A stretch of 64,000 nucleotides of DNA from Aulostomus chinensis (GCA_037954235.1 JBBMOA010000013.1:24099192-24163191), one strand, 5' to 3'; numbered from the stretch's first letter, positions 1 through 11,971 are shown. Program-made: numbers and translations. Notes: generated from the letters alone by a model not told the origin.

Positions 1-185
1 AGCAACGTCCCCCCAAAACATTCTCAAAATGCTGTTTGTAGAAAACATTAAACCCGATAGGAACATTCTATGAAATATTTCAGCATCCCAAAACATTCTG
101 AGAATGAAACATTTTTCTTTGACATGATTGCAGTTGTGACTAATGTGATCTAGTGTTGCTTGAACGTTCCCTGCTGGCCAGGGTG
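1..185. repeat. interspersed repeat with reiterated AAAACATTCT motif (left-truncated)
   Basis: CCCAAAACATTCTCAAAATG near position 12 recurs as CCCAAAACATTCTGAGAATG near 89, with GGAACATTCTATGAAAT between them. The block ends GAACGTTCCCTGCTGGCC near 180. This reiterated GAACATTCTGAGAA pattern is typical of an abundant fish repeat. The window edge cuts the element. Confidence 0.5.
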
Positions 186-430
186 TCACTTCAGAACTGT
201 CGGTCAAATAAATATATATATATTTATATGAAATACACCGTTTCTGTTTTTGTTTGTTGCACATATTTGAAGCCAAATAATCTAATATCCTGTAATTTTT
301 TTGAGCAGTGGAGGTGTGTGTCACAGAGGGAGAGTCTTACTCATCGCGTCATTGGTGGTCGTGCTCTTTCACCCTCAGTCAGATTCACGTGCTGCTCATC
401 ACCTCCCGCTATCCTCCAGTATGGTAACAG

Positions 431-446
431 CCACTAGATGGTAGTC
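431..446 (+). promoter_or_regulatory. CTCF-like motif (weak)
   Basis: CCACTAGATGGTAGTC matches 14 of 16 positions of the CTCF core CCASYAGRKGGCRSYA. A motif match only. Confidence 0.15.
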
Positions 447-1033
447 TGCGATAGAAGCATGCAGCTTCACTGCACTGTGGGTTTCCAGCAGTAACCAAAT
501 GGGTGAGTTAACACATTGCTCTGAACACACACACACACACTTATATATATATTTCACATACACACACATACATACATACATATGTGGTGTAAAGATTATT
601 TACAGAAAGGCCCTTTAGCATTCACTCTCCTGCATGCGACTGATTGCTGAGCATCTAGGCCTTTCACCTTGGCAAATGCAAATCTCCACAGCAGTGGCAT
701 CTGGGAAGACATCAATTTAAAAGTTTGATTGTGACAAAGAGATTATTTCATAGCCCCATTCCTCTTTGCACCAAATGTTGTTGTTCAACCAACCCATATA
801 TTCCCCCTCAGCGTGGACCAGAATGCTCATAAATAGACTGCAGGGCAGCTGCTGGGCTTTACTCTTAAACTCCACTATTTCTCCCGCCTGGCCACAGTTC
901 CGAGGGACTATATGGCTGTTGACAAGCACACCGCAATAAATCACCATGCGGAGGATTAATAGGAAAGAGCAAAGCACACCAGCTCAATGTAGCTGATATG
1001 TATTTATTCTAGGTGGCGTAGCAATTCATCTCA

Positions 1034-1072
<39 letters not shown>

Positions 1073-1093
1073 TGAGAGTGAGAGAGAGAGTGA
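1034..1093. repeat. compound microsatellite (TG)n(GA)n
   Basis: About ten TG units switch directly to GA units, lightly interrupted by GTGA. Confidence 0.9.
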
Positions 1094-1739
1094 GGGCCCT
1101 GAGGCGAATTCAACACGTCTATGCATACATTACCTCCCATGATGCCAGCACTATAGAGTGATTGCCCGGGGGGATTGAGTCAATGTTTATCACAGAAAGC
1201 GTTTCAGCTGATCAAAGATTACCGCTGAGACAGAGCATGTTGTTCCCGCTTCAGCTGGGGCCGATAAGTTGTCACCCGGTGTCACAGATGCTGTTGTTTC
1301 CTGCTACGTAAACCGAAGAGAGGCAAATTGTTTGAATGTCACAGGTGCAGCTGTGTGCTAAAGAGAATTTATCCAGCCTCTCCACAAAGTTGCAGCGACA
1401 TTTTTTTTTCACATCTGGTCCAAGATGTAAATACAGGATGGCCGAATTGTGGTTGTTGACTCATTAACTAGTTAACTAGGAGGAGTCACATAAGGTCAAC
1501 AGGACTGTAGAGAAATGGGACGGTGCCAACTTGAGGTGGGTAATATAGAAAAATGTTGTTAGCAGTTAGCTTGCCAAACTTAGCATCTTAGATTGATGTA
1601 CTAGTGCTAGTAGTGCTAGTAATTATTGTTTCTGTCAGCTTGTTTGGTTATGTAGTTTCCATCATACTTTTAGATTGATAGAAAAAAAAAATCTCAGAGT
1701 CAAAAGATACAAATAAAGACAGTGAGCTTCAACTTCAAA

Positions 1740-1812
1740 GCATTTTGTGGGCCATTAGAGGGCGCTCACAACCCACCTATGGGCCCAGACCCACTAGTTG
1801 AGAAACACAGGT
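1740..1812 (-). mobile_element. hAT-like DNA transposon terminal fragment
   Basis: Read on the minus strand, this gives GTTTCTCAACTAGTGGGTC, then TGGGCCCATAGGTGGGTTGT. That matches the widespread vertebrate terminus of the form GTTCTCAACTGGTGGGTCGCGACCCAAAAGTGGG. Only one end is visible. It embeds a 14 of 16 CTCF-like match (1752-1767). Confidence 0.5.
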
Positions 1813-3860
1813 TGAGTTATTTGATTTGAACATGATCTTCAACTGAGTATTACTAACCCATTTCGACCTAAACATGCCTGTAAGAACAGATGACATTTTT
1901 GTAAATAGCCCCTAAAAACCCGAGAGGTCTCTGAAAAACGTCCACTAAAGTCTTGTCCCTGTGAAGAAACAGACGTTTGGTTTCTTGGTAAAATGATTTG
2001 CCTTTGTCCTTTTTTCATCCTTTCCTTTTCACTGCAGAAACAACTTAAATTGCATGGAAGTCATGTTAGGTCCTCCAACTGGTGCTAAAGTAGCATCAGG
2101 TCTTAGAAGTGCATTCATTATTAATTTATCTGTATTTTAAAAATGTAAAGAAACTAAAACAACTGAGACCTATACAGTACATACATTATATAATTAGATC
2201 TATAGATATATATTCCAACTGTGTGTACAAGCCAACAGAGTGTATAATAAGATCAACTAAAATATTTGACGTGTGCTGCATCATCTTTTTACTCAGGCTT
2301 TTGTGAAGTCACCACCTGTGTCACTTCACGCATGCACAGTTAATTAATGCAATAATCCATAATGTTTGATCGCTTCCACGTGTCGGGTGTGTCTAACGGG
2401 TCATTGGGCGTCGTAGCAGCTCTAAAAAATACAGAAATTATGTCCTGCTACATCCAAAATCACATTTTACTCACCACAGTTCACAGACGGCGATCTTGCA
2501 CCTGAGCAAAAAGGATATCGCTGTTTCCTCTGGAGTGCCTTCCTTATTCTTCCGTTCTCATTTTGGCTGGGACTTTTTTTTTTTTTTTTGTAGAAAAGAT
2601 GGGCTGGCCTCAACCCCTTTCACCATTCTTGTTAAATAACAGTTTAAGAAAAATTACACTGTAAGTCATAATAACTTGAAAAAGCCGATGTTTTATTGTA
2701 CATCGTCTCTCAGGTAATTGGATGTTAACTGTCAAACTAATTCGGAGGCCATCCGTTCCTCCTTTTGTCACCCTGTTTGTGGAAGTTTGTCAGAAAGAAA
2801 AAAATTGTACGTGATATGTAGGGAATCACTGGTTCAGGCAGTTGTGGCACTAATGGCTCAGTAGTAATACTGCCCCTTGTGTCCTTTGTGTCCAAAGATT
2901 AAAGTGTGACCTGCAGAAATGCAGTGGAAGAAATGTACCTTCTTGCTAATTTTGGGGAAATGTGACAATCCTCCAAAACAAATCTATGAACCATGTAAGG
3001 GACTTCACATGCAGGCATCGTGGTCTATGTGATTACCTCTCTGAAGTCAAACCAGCCTAGGGTCAAACCAGCCTCATGCAGGTCAGCCTCATGCACATGA
3101 TCCCCCCACATATCTTATGCTCTTTATATTTTTCTTTTTATCCAGAGTAAATCATCCATGGTGTTGAAATTAAAATTTATGCCAGCGTGGTGCCTATTAA
3201 CTTTGAATGTGCATTAATTCAATAAAAGCAGTGATGGTTATTTTCATTTCAAGTGCAGTTACATTTCTTTTTATGAAACCATATGATAGATTACATTTCT
3301 CCTGTTGTAGCATTAGCGTTATTGACAGTGGATTCAGGCTTTCAAGCACAGGCGTTCTCCCTGTGATTCATCGTGTAGCAAGAAGATGAGCGGCGTCCAG
3401 TCCTGCTTACATGAAACCCCTGGAGGTGAATTTCCTGATTAAAGCCCCTCACTCCCCAAGCCCCCCCAAGGCTCTGCACTTGTGTTAGCGGACATGTATC
3501 AGTGCATGCAAGTGTGTGTGTGTGTGTGCGTGCGTGCGTGCATGTGAGCATATGCACATGTGCCATTTGGTTTGTCTTTATCTGTAGTGTGCATTCATGA
3601 TCTGATATAATGCATCCATATCAGTGTGTGTAGTTGAGCATGTGACATACACTTGTGCAAATATACATACAGCATATTAGTATTGTCACGTGTTTAATGT
3701 TCGGACCCCTGCAGTTGCCAGAGAGAGAGAGAGAAAGTTGTTCTCACACACTTTGATGCATTTGTGGCCATGAGGTGTAAGTTGTTCTATAATTTCATTA
3801 ATTTGAGGTTGGCAAGTTTTAACGTTCTCCTCCAAATGTGGAACAAGTAAAATCTTTTTG

Positions 3861-3871
3861 CCCCCCCCCCC

Positions 3872-3934
<63 letters not shown>
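3861..3934. repeat. poly-C run adjoining a (CA)30 microsatellite
   Basis: Eleven C residues, then about thirty CA units. On the minus strand this is (TG)n next to a G run, the same architecture as at 8620 and 29516. Confidence 0.95.
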
Positions 3935-3937
<3 letters not shown>

Positions 3938-4913
3938 CTATACGTCCCTTTTTAACCACTGGCCAACGACAGTTTGAAGTCCCATTGACGTGTCTTGTGT
4001 ACATTTGTAATATTCTTGTGTTTTAGGCGGTCACGTGTAAATGGAGTTTTGCTAAATGTCACATGGTACATGTACATGCCTGTGTTGCCATAGGTGTGCG
4101 TGCATTTAAGTGCGTATCTCCTTGTGTTTGTGTGATGTGGAGGTTATGTCTGAGATGGGGGGTGCACCATGTGGAAGCCATTGAGACCTGGAGCAGCAGT
4201 GAACATGGAAGGTGAGGCCAGATGGTAGTGGTTAGCCCTTGGCTGCTCTGGGTAACCTGACCTGCAGGGGAGGACCCCTCTGCCTCCCGAGGACCAGCCG
4301 CCACATGTGTTGCGTGAGAGTAAGTCACCCAAAACCCACCAGGAAGCCTCTCAGCTTCCTGGCAGCTTGTTCTCATAGCCAGGGCTGTTTTTGTAACTGA
4401 GGATCTAAAACAACAATCCAGTAACGGGATCAGACTGGAACAGTTCAGAGACAGGATCAAGGTGTTATTAAGTGTCTGATTCATGCCTTCATTCTGCATT
4501 CAGTGTATCTCTGTTGGCACTTTATACAGGGGGCAGTATTAAAGAATATTATCCTGCTGCATTGGTATAGCAGACAGTTCACCCTGGAACATACCGTGAT
4601 GAAATGTACCTTGAAGCACTTTACTTAAGTATGATTTTGAGGTATTTCACCTCAAAATCCACCTGTGGTAGACATCATCGTGGTGCTGCAACCAGAAATC
4701 TGTTGTCTTTCCTGCTCCTTTTTCATGGCTTCAAAGAACACAAATTGTCAGAAGAGAAGCAAATACACGTTAACCTGAAGAAAACTGAGTTTGAAATATT
4801 CTGTATGTGCCGTTTAACTATCACTCTGATTCTCGAGTGTATTCAAACAGTGATTGTTCATGATGAAGACCAATGGTACCTTTTTTCTCAAATCACTGTT
4901 GTTCCCAAGCTGG

Positions 4914-4929
4914 CCTCTAGATGGCACTA
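4914..4929 (+). promoter_or_regulatory. CTCF-like motif
   Basis: CCTCTAGATGGCACTA matches 15 of 16 positions of CCASYAGRKGGCRSYA. Occupancy is unknown. Confidence 0.25.
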
Positions 4930-5611
4930 AGTCATAAGTGAACCCAGGGTGTTTGGCAGCATAATTGCAATTTGAGTGATAAGTTTTTGATTTAATTAAA
5001 TGGCCCTCAAGCCAGTAACTCACAGCGCAGGGTCGACGTGGATAGATAGAGAATTTATTTTTCAAATAGGCAACATCGGGTCCAGTGTCTCTTAAGATCA
5101 AGGCAGTGTGAGATGGTACTCAACATCTGCTCAGAGAGAGGTGAGCCAGTGCTTGAAAATCCATGTCAATGAATAAATGATGGGCTGATGAAGACCTGCT
5201 CCAGATATTCTTCCAATGCACACAATAATGACATCTCAGATGAAAGAACAGCTGCAAGAAAACAGGGGGAAGAAAAAAAAGGGTGAGGTGTTGGACCAAA
5301 TCCTGTTGCTGAAACTAAATTTAATCGGGGGGTGGCACAACAGAGGCGTCTGTACCTTTTTGGTGTGTTTTGATTTGTGATTACAGTGAAGTTATGAGCA
5401 AACATGTTTCCCCCGGCCTGTCAGGAGGAACATCACTCCCTCAGTAATGACAGGCTGGCAGCGAGGGATCGCTTTGCACAAACTTTTCTGTCAAAGCCAA
5501 ACTTTATATTTTACTCTTTCTGTCTAGACTGCTTCGTAGTCTCTTCACACTCTCTCAGACAAAGTGGCTCTTGTTTACATCATTTCCTGCCCACTGTGAC
5601 TTTGTTTGACT

Positions 5612-5640
5612 ATTAAAGTGATATTTCACCCCCCAAAAAA
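5612..5640. repeat. possible MITE end (TTAAAGTGATATTTCACCCC)
   Basis: Resembles the common teleost terminus TTAAAGGRATAGTTCACCC. No partner terminus was found nearby, so this may be a solo end or chance. Confidence 0.25.
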
Positions 5641-6030
5641 GTTTTTTTTTCTTTTTTTTCTTTTTGCGCTTCAAGAGGCAAAACAGTAGGGGTGCTGTGT
5701 CGGTGCACAGAGATGTTTGTGACTCCAGAAGGCAGAATGAGCCAGACACGTATGTTTAGCTCGAAGCTAAATGTGACCGATGGCTAACAGCAGCCAAAAC
5801 AACAACAAAAAAATTGCCCAAAAATGAATGTCTTTTTTTCAACCTTCAGGCATATGGCAGTTATAATGTCCTCTTATTGAGCCAAACAATTTGATTTTAG
5901 CTAAAAACAAACCATTAATCCCTCTGGTTGAGTGCTGAACCAGTGGTTGGTCCAACTGAATGCTCCTGCTGGCCATGAACCAGCATCAAACAAGAGGAGT
6001 TCTAGTTCGTTTATAATACACATTAATGTT

Positions 6031-6154
6031 CCATCCATCCATTTGTATTCTGCTTATCTGTTAAGGGTCGTGGGGGGGCTGGAGCCTATCAAGGCTGACA
6101 GTGGGCGAGGGGCAGGGTTCTCCCTCGACGGGTCACCAGTCCGTCGCAGGGCCA
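6031..6154 (-). mobile_element. 5'-truncated SINE-like element (same family as 37223-37600)
   Basis: Begins with the CCATCCATCC tail. It continues with TCTGTTAAGGGTCGTGGGGG, GGCTGGAGCCTATC and GGGTCACCAGTCCGTCGCAG, the reverse complement of the 3' third of the element at 37223-37600. It stops at GCAGGGCC and runs into a second repeat. No clean target duplication is visible. Confidence 0.7.
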
Positions 6155-6157
6155 TCA

Positions 6158-6215
6158 GGAGCAATTAGGGGCTCAATATGTTGCTCCAGGATACTTGGAC
6201 ATGGTCACCGGGGGA
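6158..6215 (-). mobile_element. tRNA-type SINE fragment (ATTAGGGGCTCAATATGTTGC)
   Basis: GAGCAATTAGGGGCTCAATA followed by GGATACTTGGACATGG matches a widespread teleost repeat module of the form ATTAGGGGTTCAGTATCTTGCCCAAGGATACTTCGACATG. It abuts the SINE tail at 6031-6154, forming a chimeric repeat block. Confidence 0.45.
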
Positions 6216-7045
6216 GGTGAGGACACATAAATGTTTTGAAATGTATTTACATGACATTTACAGGTATATTTTATGCCATAAAATCAAAACGTTAAAATAT
6301 CCTAAGTTCCTGTGACCCACATATTGAATTTCAGGCATTTGACCAACAGCTTATTGTCTGGTCCTACATTTGATTGAAAATCGGACACAGAGTTTTTTTA
6401 TGTAATCCTGTTAAGAGACAAACGGCACAGAAAACATGACTACTTGGGTGGTAACAATCCAAATGCATCAACTGACAATGACAATAATCTTAACTCCCAT
6501 GCTCTGGATGTAGGCTATCGTTTGGAAACTCGGTAACTGTGGCCCACCCTCCCCCTGACCCCACTGTGTCATCAGAGGCAGTGACGGAGGAGGAGCAGGT
6601 CTGGAGTCTGGGGCCCGGGGCCTCGGGGTATTAGAGCCAACACTGACTCAATTTTTCTGCTTTCCTTCGCAGCTCGTATTTCCAAACAGGAATCCTTTTG
6701 TTGCATCTTTGAATGGCCTGTTAGGTGTTGTGGAGACAACTGTTGATCCCCGATGGTGATGAACGAGGGGTGGTAATGTGGCGCTGTGTTTATCCTCTGA
6801 GATCAACAATCAAAATACAAAAACGAGAACAAGGGAACTCCGCCAGCAGCATCAGAACGAACAACAAAGGTATCGTAGCCTCGTTAGTCGCCCTTCAGCA
6901 GGCCCTTCAGTGTGTGTGACATCACATATGACACATCTAATCACATCTGACCCTTTAGGGACCAGAATTACCTGACGAGTTCTCGTTCCTGGTTGTGATG
7001 GAGCATTTGTTTTACGTTGATGGACTGACACACATCTGAGATGAC

Positions 7046-7203
7046 GGGGGGGGGGGGGGGGGTTGGAGGATGTAAAGGTAGAACCTGAGATTTGTGATGT
7101 TTAATGGCATCTCGCTCAATGCACATTGAAAAGGAAAATGCTTTTTTGATGTCTGCAAGGTTTCCCCTGAGATGCTGGTGTTAACATACCCCCCCCCCCC
7201 CCC
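7046..7203. repeat. complementary G17 and C15 runs
   Basis: A G17 run (7046-7062) and a C15 run (7189-7203) lie 126 bases apart and could pair as a snapback. They may also be length-variable or assembly-sensitive. Confidence 0.7.
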
Positions 7204-8617
7204 GCCCTCCGGGCATACAAATACACACCTAAACTCTGTAAACTGAAATAAGGTACATTTCGTTTCTGCAGAGGGAAACATCACCCAGCTGTAATCGTTA
7301 CACTAGATTTAAAAAAAAAAAAAATATGAATGCTGTTCGGGCTGTCCGAAAAGCGCTTGTACAGACATGACAGACATAAATACGTGTCAAGTGGAAAATA
7401 TTCTCCTCATCTCCAACAATGAATGCGTTATACTCAGATTGATGCTTATATTCAGTATGCAGGCATCTGCGTGCACCGGGTGGGTATTTAAATACAGTGC
7501 AGGAGTGATGGATGGGTAGATTTCCCTGATCCTTCCATTGCAAACCTTACAAATCTTCTAATCTATTTCTACTCCTACGAGTACCAATATTACCTTTTAT
7601 ATTAGTGCTACTATCGATGCAGTTTTCTTTGTAATAATACCAGGGTCCTACTGTCATAGCTGTGATACTCTTGTGTCATCGACGGCCTCTACGGTACTTT
7701 TACGAGTGTGCCATATCACATTTTGGCTACCGCTGCTGTTACAGTTGCTGCGACGGAGTGATGTGCAGTTCATGAGACATCTAGATGTCGAGGTGAAACT
7801 TCCTAGAATGTATTTGGTTGAAAAAGTGAAAGTATTTTAGACATCGATGTTCTAAGTTTTCTTGAGAGGAAGAAGGTTTAAATAGTTTTCAATCATGTGT
7901 CATTTGGTACGGAAGCCCTGTGCCCCCACCAAAACAAAACCCCAAAATATATAGTAATATAATGAAGTGATAATAGAATCGTGTACTTGACTATTTCTCT
8001 AACTGTTAACCTCGTAATTATCACAGTTTTGAGTTTTATATCTTACTCATTTAATAATTTTGACTTCTTAACCCAGCTATGACTTTGTGTCATCATTTTG
8101 ATATTCATTTCATATTAATGCCTTTTTTCTCGAAACATTGAGTTTGTATCCCATAATTATGATTTTTTTTGCCATAACAAATATAACTTTATCTTGCGAT
8201 TTTGTTTTTTTTTTTAAGTCATTTTTTTTAGTAATTAAAAAAAAAAGTATCTTTTTTTTTCCATTAACAGTCAGACATGGGCCTCCGTATATTTTAGAAG
8301 TACTTTATCGACATCAAGAAATACAGGACCTGCTGATCAATTTCTGCTCCTGCAGTTTGACTGCAGATACACTTTTATGAACGCTGTCCCTTCAAACATG
8401 ATTACTTATAAAAGCCGCTCTTTTTACTGATGCTGCTACTTTTACGTTCGTCATCACAAATGCTGCTGCTACTAATAATAACCTGCTATATTTATGAAAG
8501 CATATATACTTGCATTATTTCCCTCTTAGCTAGCATCTAACAACCAGAGGGCTCGTCAGAGTCTGTGTGGGCGGATACTGCCGGCAGCAGCCAGTCAAAT
8601 CCAGGTCAGTGGTGGTG

Positions 8618-8619
<2 letters not shown>

Positions 8620-8680
<61 letters not shown>

Positions 8681-8682
8681 GG
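8620..8682. repeat. (TG)22 followed by a G19 run
   Basis: A TG array runs directly into poly-G at 8664. Open frames across it are low-complexity artefacts. Confidence 0.95.
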
Positions 8683-8841
8683 TATAATACACTGGACAAA
8701 CTATGTGACCAAATTGAGAGTTTCCATACAGGCAACAGGATCTGACCAAGATAATCCTCTTGGGAGTCGTCGAGTCCTCTCTTAGGACGGATTACGCAGT
8801 CACACACTTTTCTCTCTGTCTACTGTACACACATCTGTCAC

Positions 8842-9065
8842 AAATCTCTCTCTCACTCTCTCTCTCTCTCTCACTCTCTCTCTCCCCGTGTCTGTCTATC
8901 TCTGTCTATCTGTCGCTCTCTCTCTCTGTATCTGTCTGTCTGTCTCCATCTCTGTATCTGTCTTTCTCTGTATCCGTCTTTCTCTCTCTGTATCTGTCTG
9001 TATCTCTCTTTCTGTCTATCTCTCTGCCTGTCTGTCTCTCTGTATCTGTCTCTCTCTCTCTCTGT
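8842..9065. repeat. pyrimidine tract of CT and TCTG/TATC units
   Basis: About 220 bases of (CT)n mixed with TCTG and TATC tetramers, strongly strand-asymmetric. Frames encoding Ser/Leu/Cys/Val runs here are artefacts. Confidence 0.95.
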
Positions 9066-9250
9066 TTACCATTTTTTTTATTAAGACGGTGCCTCATGCA
9101 GAGATATTGGTCCAAAAGATAAAAGTATTGGGATTTTCTGGTTCTTCAGAGTGGAAGCAGCCCCCCACACACATCTGTTTCTCATTTACATCCTGGGTCT
9201 AAGTTCAGTAAAGAGAAGAGAGTGTGGAGGGGCTGGGGGGTGTCGTAAGG

Positions 9251-9282
9251 TGTGTGTGTGTGTGTGTGGGGCGGGGGGGGGG
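9251..9282. repeat. (TG)9 followed by an interrupted G run
   Basis: A short TG array grading into GGGGCGGGGGGGGGG. Confidence 0.9.
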
Positions 9283-10173
9283 TTGGTTTGTTTCTTTTCA
9301 CTTTGAATCAAGACTGGTTCAAAATATGTAGGATTCCCCCTTTTTTAAAAAAAACAACAACAACATGGACGCCTACTCGTACTGAATGGTTAAAATCAAA
9401 GATGTAAAGGAATGAGTGTGCATTTTCAAACCGCTAACATGAGACCTTTGTTGACTAATTACACATCTTTCAATTACTGGGTAATTAACATCACAACCAA
9501 CACTCAGCTTTGTCAAGATTTCAAGCAAAGATATACAAACAATCTTCCTTACAGACAATAATTAACAAGTCAAAATGCAGCCACTCATCAGTTATCAGCT
9601 TCCATGTTATCACGAGTGGCAGGTTTATCGTTCCAAATCTGGACTCTTTTAAACTAAACCTCTCCCCTTTTACTTAGGTAGTGGAAGACGAAATCAAACG
9701 TCTTATTTTTAGCTGATTTTCACTTGCTGGAATGACATCAGCGTTGCTGGCAGCTGTTGTTGAGTTTTGTCAGGTTGAATTGTGAACTTAAAAGTTTGAT
9801 TCAACCGAAAAAGGGTTTTACTGTTGCGCTTGATGGCTACAGACAGCACATGATATTGCGTTAAAGAGCTGACGCCACTGTGAGCTACATGTCATGCCTA
9901 CGCCCCCCCCCCAAAAAAAAGAAAAGAAAAGAAATCAGCGTCTTAATCATTTAATATACGGATGATACGATATTAAATTAGCATGATAAGGAAATTCTTA
10001 TTTTGTCTCAAACTTGCACAATGCGGATGCTTAAATTACATGTTATTCCCCACCAAACACAATGCTTTTACTTTTGAAATAAGGCTCTTATATTGAGGAC
10101 TTGATGAAATGCCATCACTGGTAATGTTTGCCGATGTCCAGTGAAGAGCAGGGCAACTCGTACTGCTACTACA

Positions 10174-10266
10174 ACCCTCAAATCTGAAGCATCAGCCTTC
10201 ACACAGGAGAGAAATACCACACAGTGGATGTGTTAGTTGTGAACAAGGACCGACAGTAACCAAGGA
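10174..10266 (+). pseudogene. decayed C2H2 zinc-finger coding relic
   Basis: Pieces of C2H2 finger code appear in the correct order but in different frames. ACCCTCAAATCT (TLKS) is at 10174 and CATCAG (HQ) at 10190. CTTCACACAGGAGAGAAATA at 10197 gives LHTGEK, the classic inter-finger linker. TGTGTTAGTTGTGAA (CVSCE) is at 10229, and AGTAACCAAGGA (SNQG) at 10255. Small indels and a TAA break every frame, so it is not functional. It was probably left by an old duplicated or retroposed zinc-finger gene, or a repeat carrying one. Each piece is short, so chance or convergence is possible. Confidence 0.4.
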
Positions 10267-10362
10267 ATACTTGGGTAGCTTGTCAGCCCCCTGCCATGAT
10301 TGCAGTATAAGTAGATAATTTAGAGTATATACTTACTCAAGTCTGTTGCTTCTCTTTCACAG

Positions 10363-10490
10363 AGGGCGTCGACCACAGACGGACTGCTGACAGGTGTCGG
10401 TCCCGGGTCCTCCAGGTGTTCTTTGGTCCCTCCTGGTGTGGTGGTTCTGGATTTCTGAATGAGATGCACATTTATGTTGTCACATCATTG
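10363..10490 (+). other. exon-like block with good splice signals
   Basis: A pyrimidine-rich acceptor (TTGCTTCTCTTTCACAG) precedes 128 bases that are open in one frame and end at CATTG|GTAAGA, a good donor. The frame reads GVDHRRTADRCRSRVLQVFF and then GPSWCGGSGFLNEMHIYVV. I do not recognise it. It lies about 18 kb upstream of ldb2 exon 1 on the same strand, so it could be an alternative upstream exon, an exon of a noncoding RNA, or chance. Confidence 0.2.
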
Positions 10491-10636
10491 GTAAGAAATG
10501 GTCTTTTTTATTTATTTATTTTTTAATGTTTTTAATACCTCAGCCCCCTTTTTTTGCTCATCCTCTTGACTGAACTATGCATGAATTATTGTATGAATAG
10601 TATAGGATTTCCAGGCCTTTCGGAATGTTTGTGTTG

Positions 10637-10653
10637 GGGGGGGGGGGGGGGTC
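10637..10653. repeat. poly-G run
   Basis: A G run of about seventeen bases follows GTGTT. Confidence 0.85.
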
Positions 10654-11891
10654 CACCAAGAATGGCTGATTACATGAATCCACACGACGACTGTAGGGAA
10701 CCTCCTTAAATTCTATAATTGGTCTGCAACAATCGCTAAATACGGGCCACGAGTGTTGGAGCTCAGGGTGGGGTGGGGGGGGTGCCTGGTCAGGGGGGTC
10801 TCCAGGTCCTTTTGCATGAGACCCCGCTGAACACCCCTGCATTGGAAATAATAACAGTAATGATAAGAACAAAGGAATATACTGTATATAACCAGTGAAA
10901 CACATAAAAGTGCGCAACGTACCTCACTCACTTTTTGGCTGCATTTGTATCAAAACATCGTAGGAAAACAATAATAATAATAACAAACAATAACGTAGAG
11001 AAATGTATTTGTTCAAGTAATTTATTATCTATATGTCATTGATAGATCACATAATTGGGCAACTTAGCATGACATATACCACAAATGGCGTGATGAGATC
11101 TGGAGGTGCGCGAGTTGTGTCCGTCTGAGGTGTACTTCATTGTACCTTGTTAATAACTTTTATAGGTGATTTTATTTTTTTAGGACTGGATTTATAGAAA
11201 CGGGAGAAAATACACGACCTGTACAGCACAAAGGACAGCTATACAGCAATTATACTATGATAATTAAAATCTTGATCCTATTTAAAAGCCTCACCAATAA
11301 TAGTAAGTTGCAAGTTGTAAAAAAAAAAAGGGAAAAAAGAAAAAGGATCGCTTGTATCGGGCCGAGAGCGTAATAGAATGTGTGGTGAAAACGTCCTTGC
11401 TCTGTCATTAAAAACCTCAACTAACATTGAAATATTTTAGAGCATAAAAACAATACAATCCAGTGACTATGCAGCCATAAAGCACAACTATAAAACCTAA
11501 CTACATGTAATGTAGTGTACTACATGTAAACCATTCTTGTGTGGCCTATTTGACCACACATTTTCTTTTATGTTGCTCAATGAAGGATTTCTTTGAATCA
11601 CAACTTTAAAGGAGCTTTGTCCTTCATTATTCATGTTAATTTATGCAACAGAGTACCCAACTAATAACATTTTGGAATATATAAGTGTGTCTTGGTCTGG
11701 AGTAATGAGATATGCCAATAATAATATGCAAATTTGGTGAATTATTGAATAGGCATGACTGAGGATTTCTTATTAGTTTGCATGTTTATCTAGAAAAAAA
11801 ATCCATCAATTTTTCAGAGTACTTCTCATGCCTCATCCAATAAGTAAATCTAATCAAACACTGAAATCAATAATTCAGGTGTTTTTATGCT

Positions 11892-11893
<2 letters not shown>

Positions 11894-11971
<78 letters not shown>
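11894..11971. repeat. (TG)39 microsatellite
   Basis: An uninterrupted TG array of about 78 bases, likely polymorphic and Z-DNA-prone. Confidence 0.97.

Larger units (their letters stand above)
1..10100. other. intergenic DNA upstream of ldb2, distal part
   Basis: No coding exon is recognisable here. It holds a teleost interspersed repeat at the left edge, a hAT-like fragment near 1.75 kb, SINE-like fragments at 6.03-6.22 kb, and compound TG/GA, CA/C and TG/G tracts. It also holds complementary G and C runs near 7.05 and 7.19 kb and a long CT/TCTG pyrimidine tract at 8.84-9.07 kb. A minus-strand open frame at 4059-4499 (146 codons) has no recognisable domain and partly reads CA-repeat flanks. 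The rest is AT-rich single-copy-looking sequence in which I see nothing. Confidence 0.6.

Noticed and set aside
3046..3100. Short tandem duplication of GTCAAACCAGCCT
   Set aside because: Two to three copies only, with no further structure; likely slippage.
3838..4026. Short direct repeats that might suggest CRISPR-like arrays
   Set aside because: These are CA microsatellites with no spacers; the DNA is vertebrate.
4059..4499. 146-codon minus-strand frame
   Set aside because: Composition is non-coding-like, it ends in CA-repeat-flanking sequence, and no family is recognised.
8760..9122. 120-codon Ser/Leu/Val-rich frame and its shadows
   Set aside because: Entirely CT/TCTG simple sequence.
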